The notes: a model not told the origin generated them from the sequence alone. Shown: positions 10,130-19,169, counted from the first letter of the stretch. The stretch: DNA of 64,000 nt from Halomonas sp. M20 (GCF_020622265.1 NZ_JACNMQ010000002.1:558001-622000); one strand, 5' to 3'. Translations and numbers: made by a program.

Positions 10130-10468
10130 ATGAGCGATATACTCGAACGGTTAAGCAATGTGCTTGATGAACGCCGTCATGCCGACCCGGCGTCCTCCTA
10201 TGTGGCCTCGCTGCATGCCAAGGGGCTCAACAAGATTCTCGAAAAGATCGGCGAAGAGGCAACCGAGACTATTCTCGCTGCCAAGGACAGTGATCAGAAT
10301 CTTGACAAGGATCATCAGGCAGTGGTCGCCGAAACCGCCGACCTGTGGTTTCATAGCCTGGTGATGCTGTCGCATCTCGATATCGATCATCGAGCGGTGC
10401 TCGACGAGCTGGCACGACGTTTCGGCATTTCGGGACTAGATGAAAAAGCCGCTCGCAGAGCTGAATGA
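10130..10468 (+). CDS. hisE: Phosphoribosyl-ATP pyrophosphatase HisE
   Basis: Second enzyme of histidine biosynthesis, hydrolysing phosphoribosyl-ATP to phosphoribosyl-AMP. It has 112 residues, an all-alpha MazG-like NTP pyrophosphohydrolase fold. The metal-binding helices contain [15 protein letters not shown] and [17 protein letters not shown]. In E. coli this activity is fused to HisI; here HisE stands alone. In pseudomonads hisI lies directly upstream of hisE at this position, but the 31 bp between ubiB and hisE leave no room for it, so hisI must be elsewhere in the genome. Confidence 0.95.
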   Translation: MSDILERLSNVLDERRHADPASSYVASLHAKGLNKILEKIGEEATETILAAKDSDQNLDKDHQAVVAETADLWFHSLVMLSHLDIDHRAVLDELARRFGISGLDEKAARRAE

Positions 10469-10501
10469 ACGGGGTCATGGCCCCTTACTAGGAGAACCTC
10501 A

Positions 10502-10774
10502 ATGTTAGGTGGTATCAGTATTTGGCAGTTGCTGATCGTACTCGGCATCATCATCTTGATCTTTGGCACCAAGAAACTGCGCAATGTCGGCGGAGATCTT
10601 GGCGGCGCGGTCAAGGGCTTCAAGAAAGCCATGAGCGAAGACGACAAGGATGGCAAGGAAAAGGACGACAGCGTTCAGCGCCAGGTTCGACATGACGAAG
10701 AGGGTGAAACCTATGAGGTCAAACCCGAGCAACGTAGTAGCGACCATGTCGAAGACAAGCATGAGCGGAAATAA
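10502..10774 (+). CDS. tatA: Twin-arginine translocase subunit TatA
   Basis: Pore-forming subunit of the Tat system that exports folded proteins. It has 90 residues with one N-terminal membrane helix ([20 protein letters not shown]), an FGTKKLRN hinge, an amphipathic helix ([15 protein letters not shown]) and a charged acidic/basic tail. AGGAGAACCTCA precedes the ATG. It is the first of the tatABC operon, with tatB starting 6 bp downstream. Confidence 0.95.
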   Translation: MLGGISIWQLLIVLGIIILIFGTKKLRNVGGDLGGAVKGFKKAMSEDDKDGKEKDDSVQRQVRHDEEGETYEVKPEQRSSDHVEDKHERK

Positions 10775-10780
10775 TCCTTC

Positions 10781-11242
10781 ATGTTCGATATCGGCTTTCT
10801 CGAACTACTGATCATTGGCGTGGTCGGTCTATTGGTGCTGGGCCCCGAGCGGCTACCCAAGGCTGCTCGTACGGCGGGATTATGGATCGGCAAGATCAAG
10901 CGTACCGTCTCGAACATGCAGCGTGAGATCAACTCTCAGCTGGAAGCGGAAGAATTGCGCCAGAAACTCGAGGAGCATCAGAAGAAACTCGACAGTGGTT
11001 TCGACAAGACCCGCAAGGACGTCGAAAATTTCATCGGTGGTTCTGGGTCGAGCAGTGCCGACAAGACGTCGACGCAATCAGCCTCTGACAGGCAAACGAA
11101 CGCGCCTAAAAACATCGATGCCCCTCTTGACCGGGGCATGGGTCAGGAAGAACCCGAGCAGACATCGAGTGAATCTACCGCCTCCTCGTCCCCCAATATT
11201 GCCAACGCCAACGCCAACGACAAGGATGCCAAGGCGCGATGA
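10781..11242 (+). CDS. tatB: Twin-arginine translocase subunit TatB
   Basis: TatB forms the signal-peptide receptor complex with TatC. It has 153 residues: an N-terminal membrane helix MFDIGFLELLIIGVVGLLVL, the hinge GPERLPKAAR that separates TatB from TatA, a long amphipathic helix rich in Glu/Gln/Lys (to about residue 85), and a low-complexity Ser/Thr/Asn tail. The stop overlaps the tatC ATG by 4 bases. Confidence 0.95.
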   Translation: MFDIGFLELLIIGVVGLLVLGPERLPKAARTAGLWIGKIKRTVSNMQREINSQLEAEELRQKLEEHQKKLDSGFDKTRKDVENFIGGSGSSSADKTSTQSASDRQTNAPKNIDAPLDRGMGQEEPEQTSSESTASSSPNIANANANDKDAKAR

Positions 11243-12024
11243 GTGACGCACCCTCTCCGCGAAACGAGACGCCGGAAGAACCGCCCCAGGCACCGCTGAT
11301 CGAACACCTCATCGAGCTACGTTCGCGCTTGATGCGAGCAGTGGTCGCGATTTTGCTGATCTTCCTGGCGCTTTACGCGTTCTCCAACAACATCTACACC
11401 TTCGTTGCCGACCCCCTGATGGCCCTGCTGCCACCAGGGTCGCAGATGATCGCCACCGAGGTTGCCTCACCGTTTCTCGCGCCGTTCAAATTGACCCTGG
11501 TGGTGGCGGTATTCATTGCCATCCCTTTCGTACTGCATCAATTCTGGGCTTTCATCGCGCCGGGGCTTTACGAGAACGAGAAGGTGCTGGCCGTGCCGTT
11601 ACTGGCGTCCAGCGTCCTGCTATTCTATGGCGGCGCTGCTTTCGCCTACTACGCGGTCTTTCCGCTGCTGTTCGATTTCTTCGTGCATACCGGCCCCGAG
11701 AACGTCGCGGTAATGACGGATATCAACCAGTATCTTAATTTTGTGCTCAAGTTGTTCTTCGCCTTCGGCGTCGCCTTCGAGATTCCGATCGCCACCTTCC
11801 TGTTGATCTGGACCGGTGCCACCACCGTCGAGAGCCTGTCGAAAAAACGTCCTTATATCGTGCTTGGCTGCTTCGTCGTGGGCATGCTGATGACGCCGCC
11901 GGATATCATCTCGCAAAGCCTGTTGGCCGTTCCCATGTGGCTGCTTTATGAGATCGGCATCCTGGCCGGGCGGGTCCTTCGTGGGCGTCGGCGCAAGAAA
12001 GAAGAGGCGGACGAGGTTGAATAG
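11239..12024 (+). CDS. tatC: Twin-arginine translocase subunit TatC
   Basis: Polytopic subunit that recognises the RR signal peptide. It has 261 residues and six predicted helices. Diagnostic segments are LIEHLIELRSRLMRAV near the N-terminus (conserved HLxELRxR), FLAPFKLTLVVAVFIAIPF, PGLYENEKV, and FAFGVAFEIPIATFLLIW. MLMTPPDIISQSLLAVPMW is the family signature near the end. The cytoplasmic tail is basic (GRRRKKEEADEVE). It ends the operon; a bidirectional terminator follows. Confidence 0.97.
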   Translation: MSDAPSPRNETPEEPPQAPLIEHLIELRSRLMRAVVAILLIFLALYAFSNNIYTFVADPLMALLPPGSQMIATEVASPFLAPFKLTLVVAVFIAIPFVLHQFWAFIAPGLYENEKVLAVPLLASSVLLFYGGAAFAYYAVFPLLFDFFVHTGPENVAVMTDINQYLNFVLKLFFAFGVAFEIPIATFLLIWTGATTVESLSKKRPYIVLGCFVVGMLMTPPDIISQSLLAVPMWLLYEIGILAGRVLRGRRRKKEEADEVE

Positions 12025-12066
12025 CTTGAACCGTTATAAGCGGTATGCTGACCTAAATAGCATACA

Positions 12067-12092
12067 AAAGAGCCGCCTATTGGCGGCTCTTT
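12067..12092. terminator. Bidirectional terminator between tatC and elbB
   Basis: Perfect 11 bp inverted repeat AAAGAGCCGCC / GGCGGCTCTTT with loop TATT. A-runs and T-runs flank the GC core on both sides, so it can serve tatC on the plus strand and the convergent elbB on the minus strand. Confidence 0.9.
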
Positions 12093-12143
12093 CCATCTAT
12101 AAGCATGCCATTCATACAGTCTGGTTTTTGCAGTGCAGAAGCT

Positions 12144-12800
12144 TCAGCGCATCATTTCATCGATTTTGTCCACCAGCTTGGAGATGCCCAAGGCTGCTTC
12201 GGCAATTCCCTTGGCCGTCATGAAAGCGGGCGTCGTCACGATGCGATGCTCGCGATCCAGCACGACATCATCGGCAGCACAGGTCTTGTGCAGCCCTCCC
12301 ATACTGCTGATGGCGCCAGCAATTTTGGCATTATGACCCACGGTCACTGGAATGGTGACATCCAGCAGTCGCGGCGCCAGCAAGGATGAGTAGCACATCA
12401 GCCCGATCGGCTTTTCAGCCTCATAGAATGCCAGGATCTTGTCACGCAACAGCGGCAGTACCGTCATGTCGGCTCCGGCCTCCGTAAAGTTCGAAAGATT
12501 CTTCGCCACTCCCTGGCCGCCAGGCAAAATAACCGCATCGAAACTCGCCGGATCCAGTGCCTCGAGGGAGTCGATCTCGCCCCGGGCCAAGCGTGCAGAT
12601 TCGACCAGCATGTTGCGGATCTCTTTACATTGCTCGCCGCTGGCATGATCGATCACTTGAGGTTGATCCTGATCCGGGGCGAAGCAACGGTACGCGATGC
12701 CCAACTGATCGAGACGCAGCAACGTCAGCGTCGTTTCGTAAATTTCCGAGCCGTCGCGAAAACCACAGCCTGACAGAATGATCGCCACCTGTTTGCTCAT
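12144..12800 (-). CDS. elbB: ElbB-type glyoxalase / isoprenoid biosynthesis protein
   Basis: DJ-1/PfpI superfamily protein of 218 residues, the length of E. coli ElbB, reported there as a glyoxalase and linked to isoprenoid synthesis. Visible features are the start MSKQVAIILSGCGFRDGSEIYE, the domain motif VILPGGQGVAKNLSNF, and the nucleophile-elbow cysteine in IGLMCYSSLLAPRLL. GLHKTCAADDVVLD and ISSMGGLH follow. It stands alone, convergent with tatC and divergent from hemB. The family name is firm; the physiological substrate is not known from the sequence. Confidence 0.88.
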   Translation of the reverse strand: MSKQVAIILSGCGFRDGSEIYETTLTLLRLDQLGIAYRCFAPDQDQPQVIDHASGEQCKEIRNMLVESARLARGEIDSLEALDPASFDAVILPGGQGVAKNLSNFTEAGADMTVLPLLRDKILAFYEAEKPIGLMCYSSLLAPRLLDVTIPVTVGHNAKIAGAISSMGGLHKTCAADDVVLDREHRIVTTPAFMTAKGIAEAALGISKLVDKIDEMMR

Positions 12801-12907
12801 GCCTTGCTCCTTGAAGTAGACGCCGGGATTCGCACCTTACTAACGCTTTACTCTAAGAGGTCTTGCTCGGTGCGACAAGGCGCCGGCATACCCGGGTTGC
12901 CCATGCT

Positions 12908-12916
12908 TGATATAAT
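12908..12916 (+). promoter_or_regulatory. Extended -10 promoter for hemB
   Basis: TGA followed by TATAAT at 12911-12916 is a consensus extended -10 element. No good -35 hexamer sits 17 bp upstream, as usual for extended -10 promoters. It would give a leader of roughly 85-90 bases ahead of the hemB TTG start. Confidence 0.5.
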
Positions 12917-12992
12917 GGACGGCACTACTTGTTGACGCGCTATCGTCACATCATTCGAGCAGACTGATCGAGTATGTGTCCGCGATTCCTAG

Positions 12993-14015
<1,023 letters not shown>

Positions 14016-14055
14016 GCGCGGTGCGTCGCGCCTCGCCGAACCAGGACATCATGGA

Positions 14056-16272
14056 ATGGACAAGCCGCGCGATCGCAAGAAGATAGCAACCGATGCGAAC
14101 AAGGAACAGAAAACGTCGCCGGCACTGGCGGCGGCCAGTACGTCGGCTTTGAGGGTCAATCGCACCCGCACGGGTATTCACGCCAAGCCGACACCGTCGC
14201 CGAAGGCGGAACTGGACGACGCGGTTCTCTACTTCAATCGTGAGCTGTCGCATCTACAGTTCAACATACGGGTACTCGAGCAGGCGCTGGACGCGTCTCA
14301 TCCGCTGCTCAATCGTCTGATGTTCCTGGTGATCTTCTCCTCGAATCTCGATGAATTCTTCGAAATCCGAGTAGCAGGTCTCAAGCATCGCCTGGCCCTG
14401 GGGCGTGATGACATCGGTGACGACGGTCTGACACCGAAACAGGTGCTCGATGATATTGCGCGCATCACCCACGAGCAGATCGAGCGGCAGTATCGGATAC
14501 TCAACGACGAGCTGATTCCGGCACTGGAAGAGCACCGCATCCGCTTCCGGCGTCGCTCGCAATGGACGGAGCCTCAGCGCAAATGGGTCGGCGAGTACTT
14601 CGAGAAAGAGATCATGCCGGTGATCAGCCCCATCGGGCTCGACCCATCCCACCCTTTTCCCCGGCTGGTCAACAAGAGCCTCAACTTCATCGTCGAACTC
14701 GAAGGCAAGGACGCCTTTGGCCGCGAGGGAGGACTGGCGATCCTGCCTGCCCCGCGTTCACTTCCCCGCTTGATACGCCTGCCTGAAACACTGGCCGAAA
14801 AAGGCTATGCGGATCACATCTTCCTTTCCTCGATGATCCACGCCCATGCTCAGACGGTTTTCCCGGGCATGAAGGTCAATGGCTGTTATCAGTTTCGCCT
14901 GACCCGTAACGCGGATCTCAGCGTGGACCCGGATGAGGTGTCGGATCTGGCCTCGGCGCTACGGGGCGAATTGCTGGCCCGGCGCTACGGCGACGGCGTG
15001 CGCCTGGAGGTGGCGGATAACTGCCCTGACGAGCTGGCGGCCTTCCTGCTCGAACAGTTCGAACTCGAGGCCCAGGATCTTTATCGCGTCCACGGTCCGG
15101 TCAATCTGACCCGCATGATGGCCTTGATCGACGACATGGATCGACCGGATCTGCTTTACCGCCCTTTCACGGCGGGAACACCCAAGGGACTCAAGTCCGA
15201 AGGCAGCCTGTTCGATACCATTCGCCAGGGCGACATTCTGCTGCATCACCCGTTTCAGTCGTTCTCTCCCATCGAGGACCTATTGCGCGAAGCCGCCCAG
15301 GACAGCGACGTGCTGGCTATCAAGCAGACGCTATACCGTACCGGCGCAGACTCCCCGATCGTCAGCGCCCTGGTGGATGCAGCGCGCAGAGGCAAGGAAG
15401 TGACAGTCGTCATCGAACTTCGGGCACGTTTCGATGAGGCGGACAATCTCTCCCTGGCCTCACGGCTTCAAGAAGCCGGCGCTATCGTCATCTATGGGGT
15501 GATCGCCTACAAGACCCATGCCAAGATGCTGCACATCGTACGCCGGGAGAAAGGCGAACTGCGTTATTACGCGCATCTGGGCACCGGCAACTATCATTCC
15601 AAGACGGCCAAGCTGTATACGGATTACAGCCTGCTCACCGCTCACGAGACGCTTTGCGAGGACGTACACAAGGTCTTTCAGCAGCTTTCCGGCATGGGCA
15701 AGCAGCGCAACATCGACCTGCTGCTGCATGCGCCCTTCGTATTGCACGAGCGCCTGCTCGAGATGATCGAGCGTGAGGCCAAGCTGGCGGAGAAAGGCAA
15801 GAAGACGCATCTGATCATCAAGTGCAATTCGCTTACCGAGCCTCGATTGATTCGCGCGCTCTATCGCGCCTCCCAGGCCGGAGTGACGTGCGATCTGATC
15901 ATTCGCGGCACCTGCTGCCTGCGCCCGGGTGTGCCAGGTATCTCCGAGAACATACTGGTGCGCTCGATCGTTGGCCGCTTTCTCGAACATACCCGGGTAT
16001 TCTACTTTCACAACGACGGCAAGCCCGAAGTGTGGGCGTCCAGCGCGGATTTCATGGAACGTAACATGTTCCACCGGGTGGAAACCTGCTTCCCTATCCT
16101 CGAAAAGAAACTTGCGCAGCGGGTGCGCAAGGATCTGGAGACCTATCTGGTGGATAATTGCCAGAGCTGGCTGCTGCGCGAGGATGGCAGCTACCAAAGG
16201 CAGGAAGCCGGCGAGGCGGCACCGGTCAGTGCCCAGGAGACGCTATTGTATGCCTACGCCGCCAAGTCCTGA
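14056..16272 (+). CDS. ppk1: Polyphosphate kinase 1
   Basis: Reversibly polymerises the gamma-phosphate of ATP into inorganic polyphosphate at the inner membrane. The 738 residues are slightly longer than E. coli PPK (688), owing to a basic, low-complexity N-terminal extension of about 50 residues before the conserved YFNRELSHLQFNIRVLEQA. The catalytic core contains LAIKQTLYRTGADSPIV and the phosphorylatable-histidine region YKTHAKMLHIVRREKG. The second phospholipase-D-like domain contains HLGTGNYHSKTAKLYTDYSL. It is co-oriented with hemB, as in pseudomonads. Its functional partner ppx lies 6.5 kb away in the same window. Confidence 0.97.
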   Translation: MDKPRDRKKIATDANKEQKTSPALAAASTSALRVNRTRTGIHAKPTPSPKAELDDAVLYFNRELSHLQFNIRVLEQALDASHPLLNRLMFLVIFSSNLDEFFEIRVAGLKHRLALGRDDIGDDGLTPKQVLDDIARITHEQIERQYRILNDELIPALEEHRIRFRRRSQWTEPQRKWVGEYFEKEIMPVISPIGLDPSHPFPRLVNKSLNFIVELEGKDAFGREGGLAILPAPRSLPRLIRLPETLAEKGYADHIFLSSMIHAHAQTVFPGMKVNGCYQFRLTRNADLSVDPDEVSDLASALRGELLARRYGDGVRLEVADNCPDELAAFLLEQFELEAQDLYRVHGPVNLTRMMALIDDMDRPDLLYRPFTAGTPKGLKSEGSLFDTIRQGDILLHHPFQSFSPIEDLLREAAQDSDVLAIKQTLYRTGADSPIVSALVDAARRGKEVTVVIELRARFDEADNLSLASRLQEAGAIVIYGVIAYKTHAKMLHIVRREKGELRYYAHLGTGNYHSKTAKLYTDYSLLTAHETLCEDVHKVFQQLSGMGKQRNIDLLLHAPFVLHERLLEMIEREAKLAEKGKKTHLIIKCNSLTEPRLIRALYRASQAGVTCDLIIRGTCCLRPGVPGISENILVRSIVGRFLEHTRVFYFHNDGKPEVWASSADFMERNMFHRVETCFPILEKKLAQRVRKDLETYLVDNCQSWLLREDGSYQRQEAGEAAPVSAQETLLYAYAAKS

Positions 16273-16289
16273 CTCGGTTTAGACGGTAT

Positions 16290-16808
16290 TCAGTGAGCGG
16301 TGCGAAATGCCTTCAGCGCTTGAGGATCGAGCCCAGTGACTTCGGCGGGCATGTTCAACGATTCCCGGGTTTTTCGTACCCGCAACCGCTCGGCAAGCCG
16401 CTCGCTGTCATCATCCGTGGTGCGTCCATTGAGCTCGTTCAGTTGCTCTATTCCTTGATGATAGAACGCCAGCAGATCCAGTGCGGCAGGATCATGGCGC
16501 TCAAGCCCGACCTTTCGCAGCCTCGATAGATGCGCACTCACGCGTGTTACATGACGCTTGAGCTCCCAGGCATAGCGCTGATCCTGCAACCAGGGTTTTT
16601 GACGCAGTATCGCCACCATGGCACTGGTCGCCAGCAGTCCTAGCAGCACTCCCGCTGCATTCATGGCCAGACTGGAACCAAAACGCGTCGTCAACAGCTG
16701 GGAGAACACCAGTCCAAGAACGACGAACTGAGCCGTCACGCCGATCGTCATGAAACGCGATTTACGCCGAAACTGCTCGGGATCATGATATTCGAAGCAA
16801 AAACTCAT
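16290..16808 (-). CDS. DUF3087 inner membrane protein
   Basis: A 172-residue protein with two membrane helices near the N-terminus (about residues 21-38, TIGVTAQFVVLGLVFSQLL, and 50-66, AAGVLLGLLATSAMVAIL) followed by a long charged helical cytoplasmic part (WELKRHVTRVSAHLSRLRK, LDLLAFYHQGIEQL). This layout fits the DUF3087 family, for which I know no established function. Its ATG overlaps the stop codon of the DAHP synthase gene (ATGA), so it is probably translationally coupled and under the same attenuator. Whether this means a link to aromatic metabolism is inference. Confidence 0.7.
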   Translation of the reverse strand: MSFCFEYHDPEQFRRKSRFMTIGVTAQFVVLGLVFSQLLTTRFGSSLAMNAAGVLLGLLATSAMVAILRQKPWLQDQRYAWELKRHVTRVSAHLSRLRKVGLERHDPAALDLLAFYHQGIEQLNELNGRTTDDDSERLAERLRVRKTRESLNMPAEVTGLDPQALKAFRTAH

Positions 16809-17902
16809 GCGCTGGCGTTATCCTTTGAATCGATACGCAGCCGCTCGGCGGCACGTAAAAGCAGATCGGCTGTGGTGTCCCACCCAAGACAAGCATCGGT
16901 GACCGAGACTCCATAGCGCAGTGCATCCGGATTGAGTGGCTGTTTGCCTTCATGTAGATGCCCTTCCAGCATTACCCCGACCAGGCTGGCATCGCCGGCC
17001 AGGCGCTGCGCCAGCACATCGAGCAACACCTCGCTCTGACGTCGATGATCTTTATGGGAATTTGCGTGACTGCAATCCACCATGATGCGAGGTACAAGAC
17101 CGGCTTCCAGCATCGCACGCCGGCTGGCCCCAACACTGGCACTTTCGTAATTAGGCTGGCCATGACCACCGCGCAATACCAGATGGGTATGAGGGTTGCC
17201 CTGGGTTTCGCGCATGACCGGTCTCCCTTGAACATCCATGGCGAAATGGCACTGAGGATGTGCTGCGGCACGGATGGCGTCAATGGCCACCCCGATGCCC
17301 CCATCAGTGGCGTTCTTGAACCCTACCGCCGCTTCTAGTCCACTGGTCAGTTCGCGATGCACTTGAGACTCGGTGGTACGTGCGCCAATGGCTGCCCAGC
17401 TCAACAGATCCGTGAAATAGGGCGCCACCATGGGTTGCAAGAGCTCGGTGGCGACCGGCAACCCCAGGGCAGCGACATCGCGCATCAGACGTCGGGAGAG
17501 CTGAAGTCCATGAGCCATATCGTCGCTACCATCCAGATGCGGATCGTAGGCAAGTCCTTTCCAGCCCACCGTGGTACGCGGCTTCTCGATATAGACCCGC
17601 ATGACCAGTTGCACCCGATCGGCGATATGCTCGCTCAGTTCCGCAAGCCGATGGGCATACTCCATCGCCGCCCTGGGATCATGAATCGAGCAGGGACCGA
17701 CCACCACCAGCAGACGGTCGTCATGGCCATCGAGAATGCCGCGTACGGCCTGGCGTTGGGCGGTGATCCGAGCGCGCAGCTCAATATCGACCGGTAGCTC
17801 GCGGCGCAGCTCGTCAGGGGTCGGCATTATGCGTTCGTTACTCAACGCTTGATGTGATTCGATAGCGGTCTCGATACTAGGCATTTGTGCGTTCATCTTC
17901 AT
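16805..17902 (-). CDS. 3-deoxy-7-phosphoheptulonate (DAHP) synthase, class I
   Basis: First enzyme of the shikimate pathway, condensing phosphoenolpyruvate with erythrose 4-phosphate. The ATG at 17902 gives 365 residues; in-frame TTG/ATG codons up to 17929 would start inside the terminator region, and the ATG at 17896 is an alternative. Signatures are VVVGPCSIHDPRAAMEYA, MRVYIEKPRTTVGWKG, IGARTTESQVHRE, VDCSHANSHKDHRRQ and GVSVTDACLGWD. These are the metal ligands and substrate-binding residues of the AroF/AroG/AroH family. The sequence does not decide which amino acid inhibits it. Upstream lies a leader peptide rich in Tyr and Trp with a terminator, implying transcription attenuation. The DUF3087 gene overlaps its stop codon. 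Confidence 0.95.
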   Translation of the reverse strand: MKMNAQMPSIETAIESHQALSNERIMPTPDELRRELPVDIELRARITAQRQAVRGILDGHDDRLLVVVGPCSIHDPRAAMEYAHRLAELSEHIADRVQLVMRVYIEKPRTTVGWKGLAYDPHLDGSDDMAHGLQLSRRLMRDVAALGLPVATELLQPMVAPYFTDLLSWAAIGARTTESQVHRELTSGLEAAVGFKNATDGGIGVAIDAIRAAAHPQCHFAMDVQGRPVMRETQGNPHTHLVLRGGHGQPNYESASVGASRRAMLEAGLVPRIMVDCSHANSHKDHRRQSEVLLDVLAQRLAGDASLVGVMLEGHLHEGKQPLNPDALRYGVSVTDACLGWDTTADLLLRAAERLRIDSKDNASA

Positions 17903-17927
17903 GTTTCTCGGCCGGCTCATTGCCAAC

Positions 17928-17984
17928 AAAAACCCCCCGATGGGGTTGCCACCGGAGGGTTCATGCGTGCGATGGAGGCAACCC
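17928..17984 (-). promoter_or_regulatory. Attenuator: terminator / anti-terminator in front of the DAHP synthase gene
   Basis: Read on the minus strand. Terminator: AACCCTCCG (17961-17953) pairs with CGGGGGGTT (17939-17931) with one U-G wobble, followed by a T-run to 17928; the shorter AACCCC / GGGGTT pairing from 17947 is an alternative. Anti-terminator: GGGTTGCC (17984-17977) is perfectly complementary to GGCAACCC (17950-17943), and formation encloses the terminator's 5' arm in its loop. The structures exclude each other. The terminator ends 25 bases before the DAHP synthase start and the anti-terminator arm lies 31 bases after the leader-peptide stop. Confidence 0.7.
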
Positions 17985-18015
17985 TGCTGATTCAGGATGC
18001 GCCTCTTGGTTCAAG

Positions 18016-18159
18016 TCATCTGACGTGGTTCATCGAGACCTGACCGCTGAGCGCATCGCGAGTAAACCAGCGCCAATAGCCTGCCCGATAACATGCACAC
18101 GCACACGCCAGCAATGGCTGAACGCGAATGGCGGTGTAGCTACTGGAAACAGGCAACAT
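18016..18159 (-). CDS. Leader peptide for aromatic-amino-acid attenuation
   Basis: A 47-codon ORF with AGGAG at 18170-18166, six bases before its ATG. Its middle reads Tyr-Arg-Ala-Gly-Tyr-Trp-Arg-Trp-Phe (codons at 18090-18064): two Tyr, two Trp and one Phe within nine codons. This is what a ribosome-stalling leader for an aromatic pathway gene should look like. It lies between a promoter-like site and an alternative-hairpin terminator ahead of the DAHP synthase gene. The end of the ORF (GATGCGCTC, 18057-18049) can also pair with GAGGCGCATC (18005-17996), giving a further hairpin across the stop codon. A tandem Cys-Ala stretch (ACACAC) precedes the aromatic run. I recognise no named homologue; the regulatory role is inferred from composition and position. 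Confidence 0.72.
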   Translation of the reverse strand: MLPVSSSYTAIRVQPLLACACACYRAGYWRWFTRDALSGQVSMNHVR

Positions 18160-18183
18160 GGTCAGCTCCTAAATTTTTCTTCT

Positions 18184-18211
18184 ATCCTACACGGCTTGCC
18201 TGGGTTGGCAA
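18184..18211 (-). promoter_or_regulatory. Promoter for the DAHP synthase leader transcript
   Basis: On the minus strand, -35 TTGCCA (18211-18206), a 16-base spacer and -10 TAGGAT (18189-18184). This would start transcription about 15-18 bases before the leader ATG, a spacing typical of attenuator leaders. It lies in the short gap directly after the 41-codon membrane-peptide gene. Confidence 0.5.
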
Positions 18212-18214
18212 CCG

Positions 18215-18340
18215 TCATTCGAAATACTGTACCCAAACGATGGTTGCAGGCAAGGCGCTCATGCCAATCAGCACCACCAGACCAAGAAAGAGGGACAGGA
18301 AGCCGCTTTTATCCTTGAAGTTGGGATCGTACTCAGCCAC
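18215..18340 (-). CDS. Small single-pass membrane protein, 41 residues
   Basis: A short gene with a GTG start at 18340 preceded by GGAG at a workable spacing of 7 bases. The product is hydrophilic at the N-terminus (MAEYDPNFKDKSGF), then one hydrophobic helix of about 21 residues (LSLFLGLVVLIGMSALPAT), and ends IVWVQYFE. The clear membrane-protein layout and Shine-Dalgarno support a real gene. It sits between fre and the DAHP synthase leader on the same strand. I cannot name a family or function. Confidence 0.65.
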   Translation of the reverse strand: MAEYDPNFKDKSGFLSLFLGLVVLIGMSALPATIVWVQYFE

Positions 18341-18391
18341 GTGGGTATCTCCGTTCGTTGAATAGCATCAGGGGTGAAATATTTTAGCTCA

Positions 18392-19141
18392 TCAATGAGG
18401 ATTCGACGATTCTCGCGGCGCGTAGGAAAAGACATCCGAAAATACGCGCTCGAGCTTGAGTCCCAAGGGCTTCAAGGTATCAATGCAGGCATAGACCATC
18501 CCCGGAGAACCGGACAGATAGACATCGTATTGTGAAACATCCTGCAGATTCGCCGCCAACGCCTGATCGATACGCCCTTGGTGCCCGTATACGCGCTCTT
18601 CCTCGAAGCCTGCCTCGATAGGCGTTTCTGACACTGCGTGAAAAAAGAAGTTGGAATGGGTTTCGGCCCATTCCCGAGCCAGGCTTTCGAGATAGAAATC
18701 CCGACGCTCCCGCACCGCCCACCAGAACGATACCGGCAATGCCTGGTCTGCGACGAGAGCGGCTTCCAGCAGGGCCTTCATCTGGGCAAATCCGGTCCCG
18801 GCGGCAATCAGCAGTAGCGGGCGCGAACTGTCCGGGTCCAAGCGACATTCACCACCAGGCATTCGCACCCTCAATATTCCCGACTTTAGAATCAATTCCC
18901 GCAACCGCTGGGAATTGTCATGCTCCGGCCAGTGCTGAATGTGCAACTCGATGGCGCCATCGCCGCGATGAGCGTTGGCGATGGAAAAAGGCACCCAGAT
19001 GTCACCCTCGAGATTGAGTTCCAGGTACTGTCCCGGGGCATGGGCCATCGCTTCGGCGCGGCCTTCCAGATGTACGCGAAAGACATCCGGGGTCAGGTCT
19101 TCCACCGCGCTCACGTGACAGGTCAGAGTCCTTGCCGTCAT
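18392..19141 (-). CDS. fre: NAD(P)H-flavin reductase (Fre-like)
   Basis: Reduces free flavins with NAD(P)H. It has 249 residues and belongs to the ferredoxin-NADP reductase fold. The N-terminal FAD/flavin beta-barrel contains APGQYLELNLEGDIWVPFSIAN (split here as the PGQYLEL and PFSIAN motifs). The C-terminal NAD-binding domain has LLLIAAGTGFAQMKALLEAAL and DVYLSGSPGMVYACIDTL. It lies downstream of ubiD on the same strand; ubiD-fre adjacency is also seen in E. coli, and reduced FMN is the precursor for the prenyl-FMN cofactor of UbiD. The family is firm, the exact physiological electron acceptor is not. Confidence 0.85.
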   Translation of the reverse strand: MTARTLTCHVSAVEDLTPDVFRVHLEGRAEAMAHAPGQYLELNLEGDIWVPFSIANAHRGDGAIELHIQHWPEHDNSQRLRELILKSGILRVRMPGGECRLDPDSSRPLLLIAAGTGFAQMKALLEAALVADQALPVSFWWAVRERRDFYLESLAREWAETHSNFFFHAVSETPIEAGFEEERVYGHQGRIDQALAANLQDVSQYDVYLSGSPGMVYACIDTLKPLGLKLERVFSDVFSYAPRESSNPH

Positions 19142-19169
19142 GCTGTCCTCATAAGATTATCGAAGCGAT

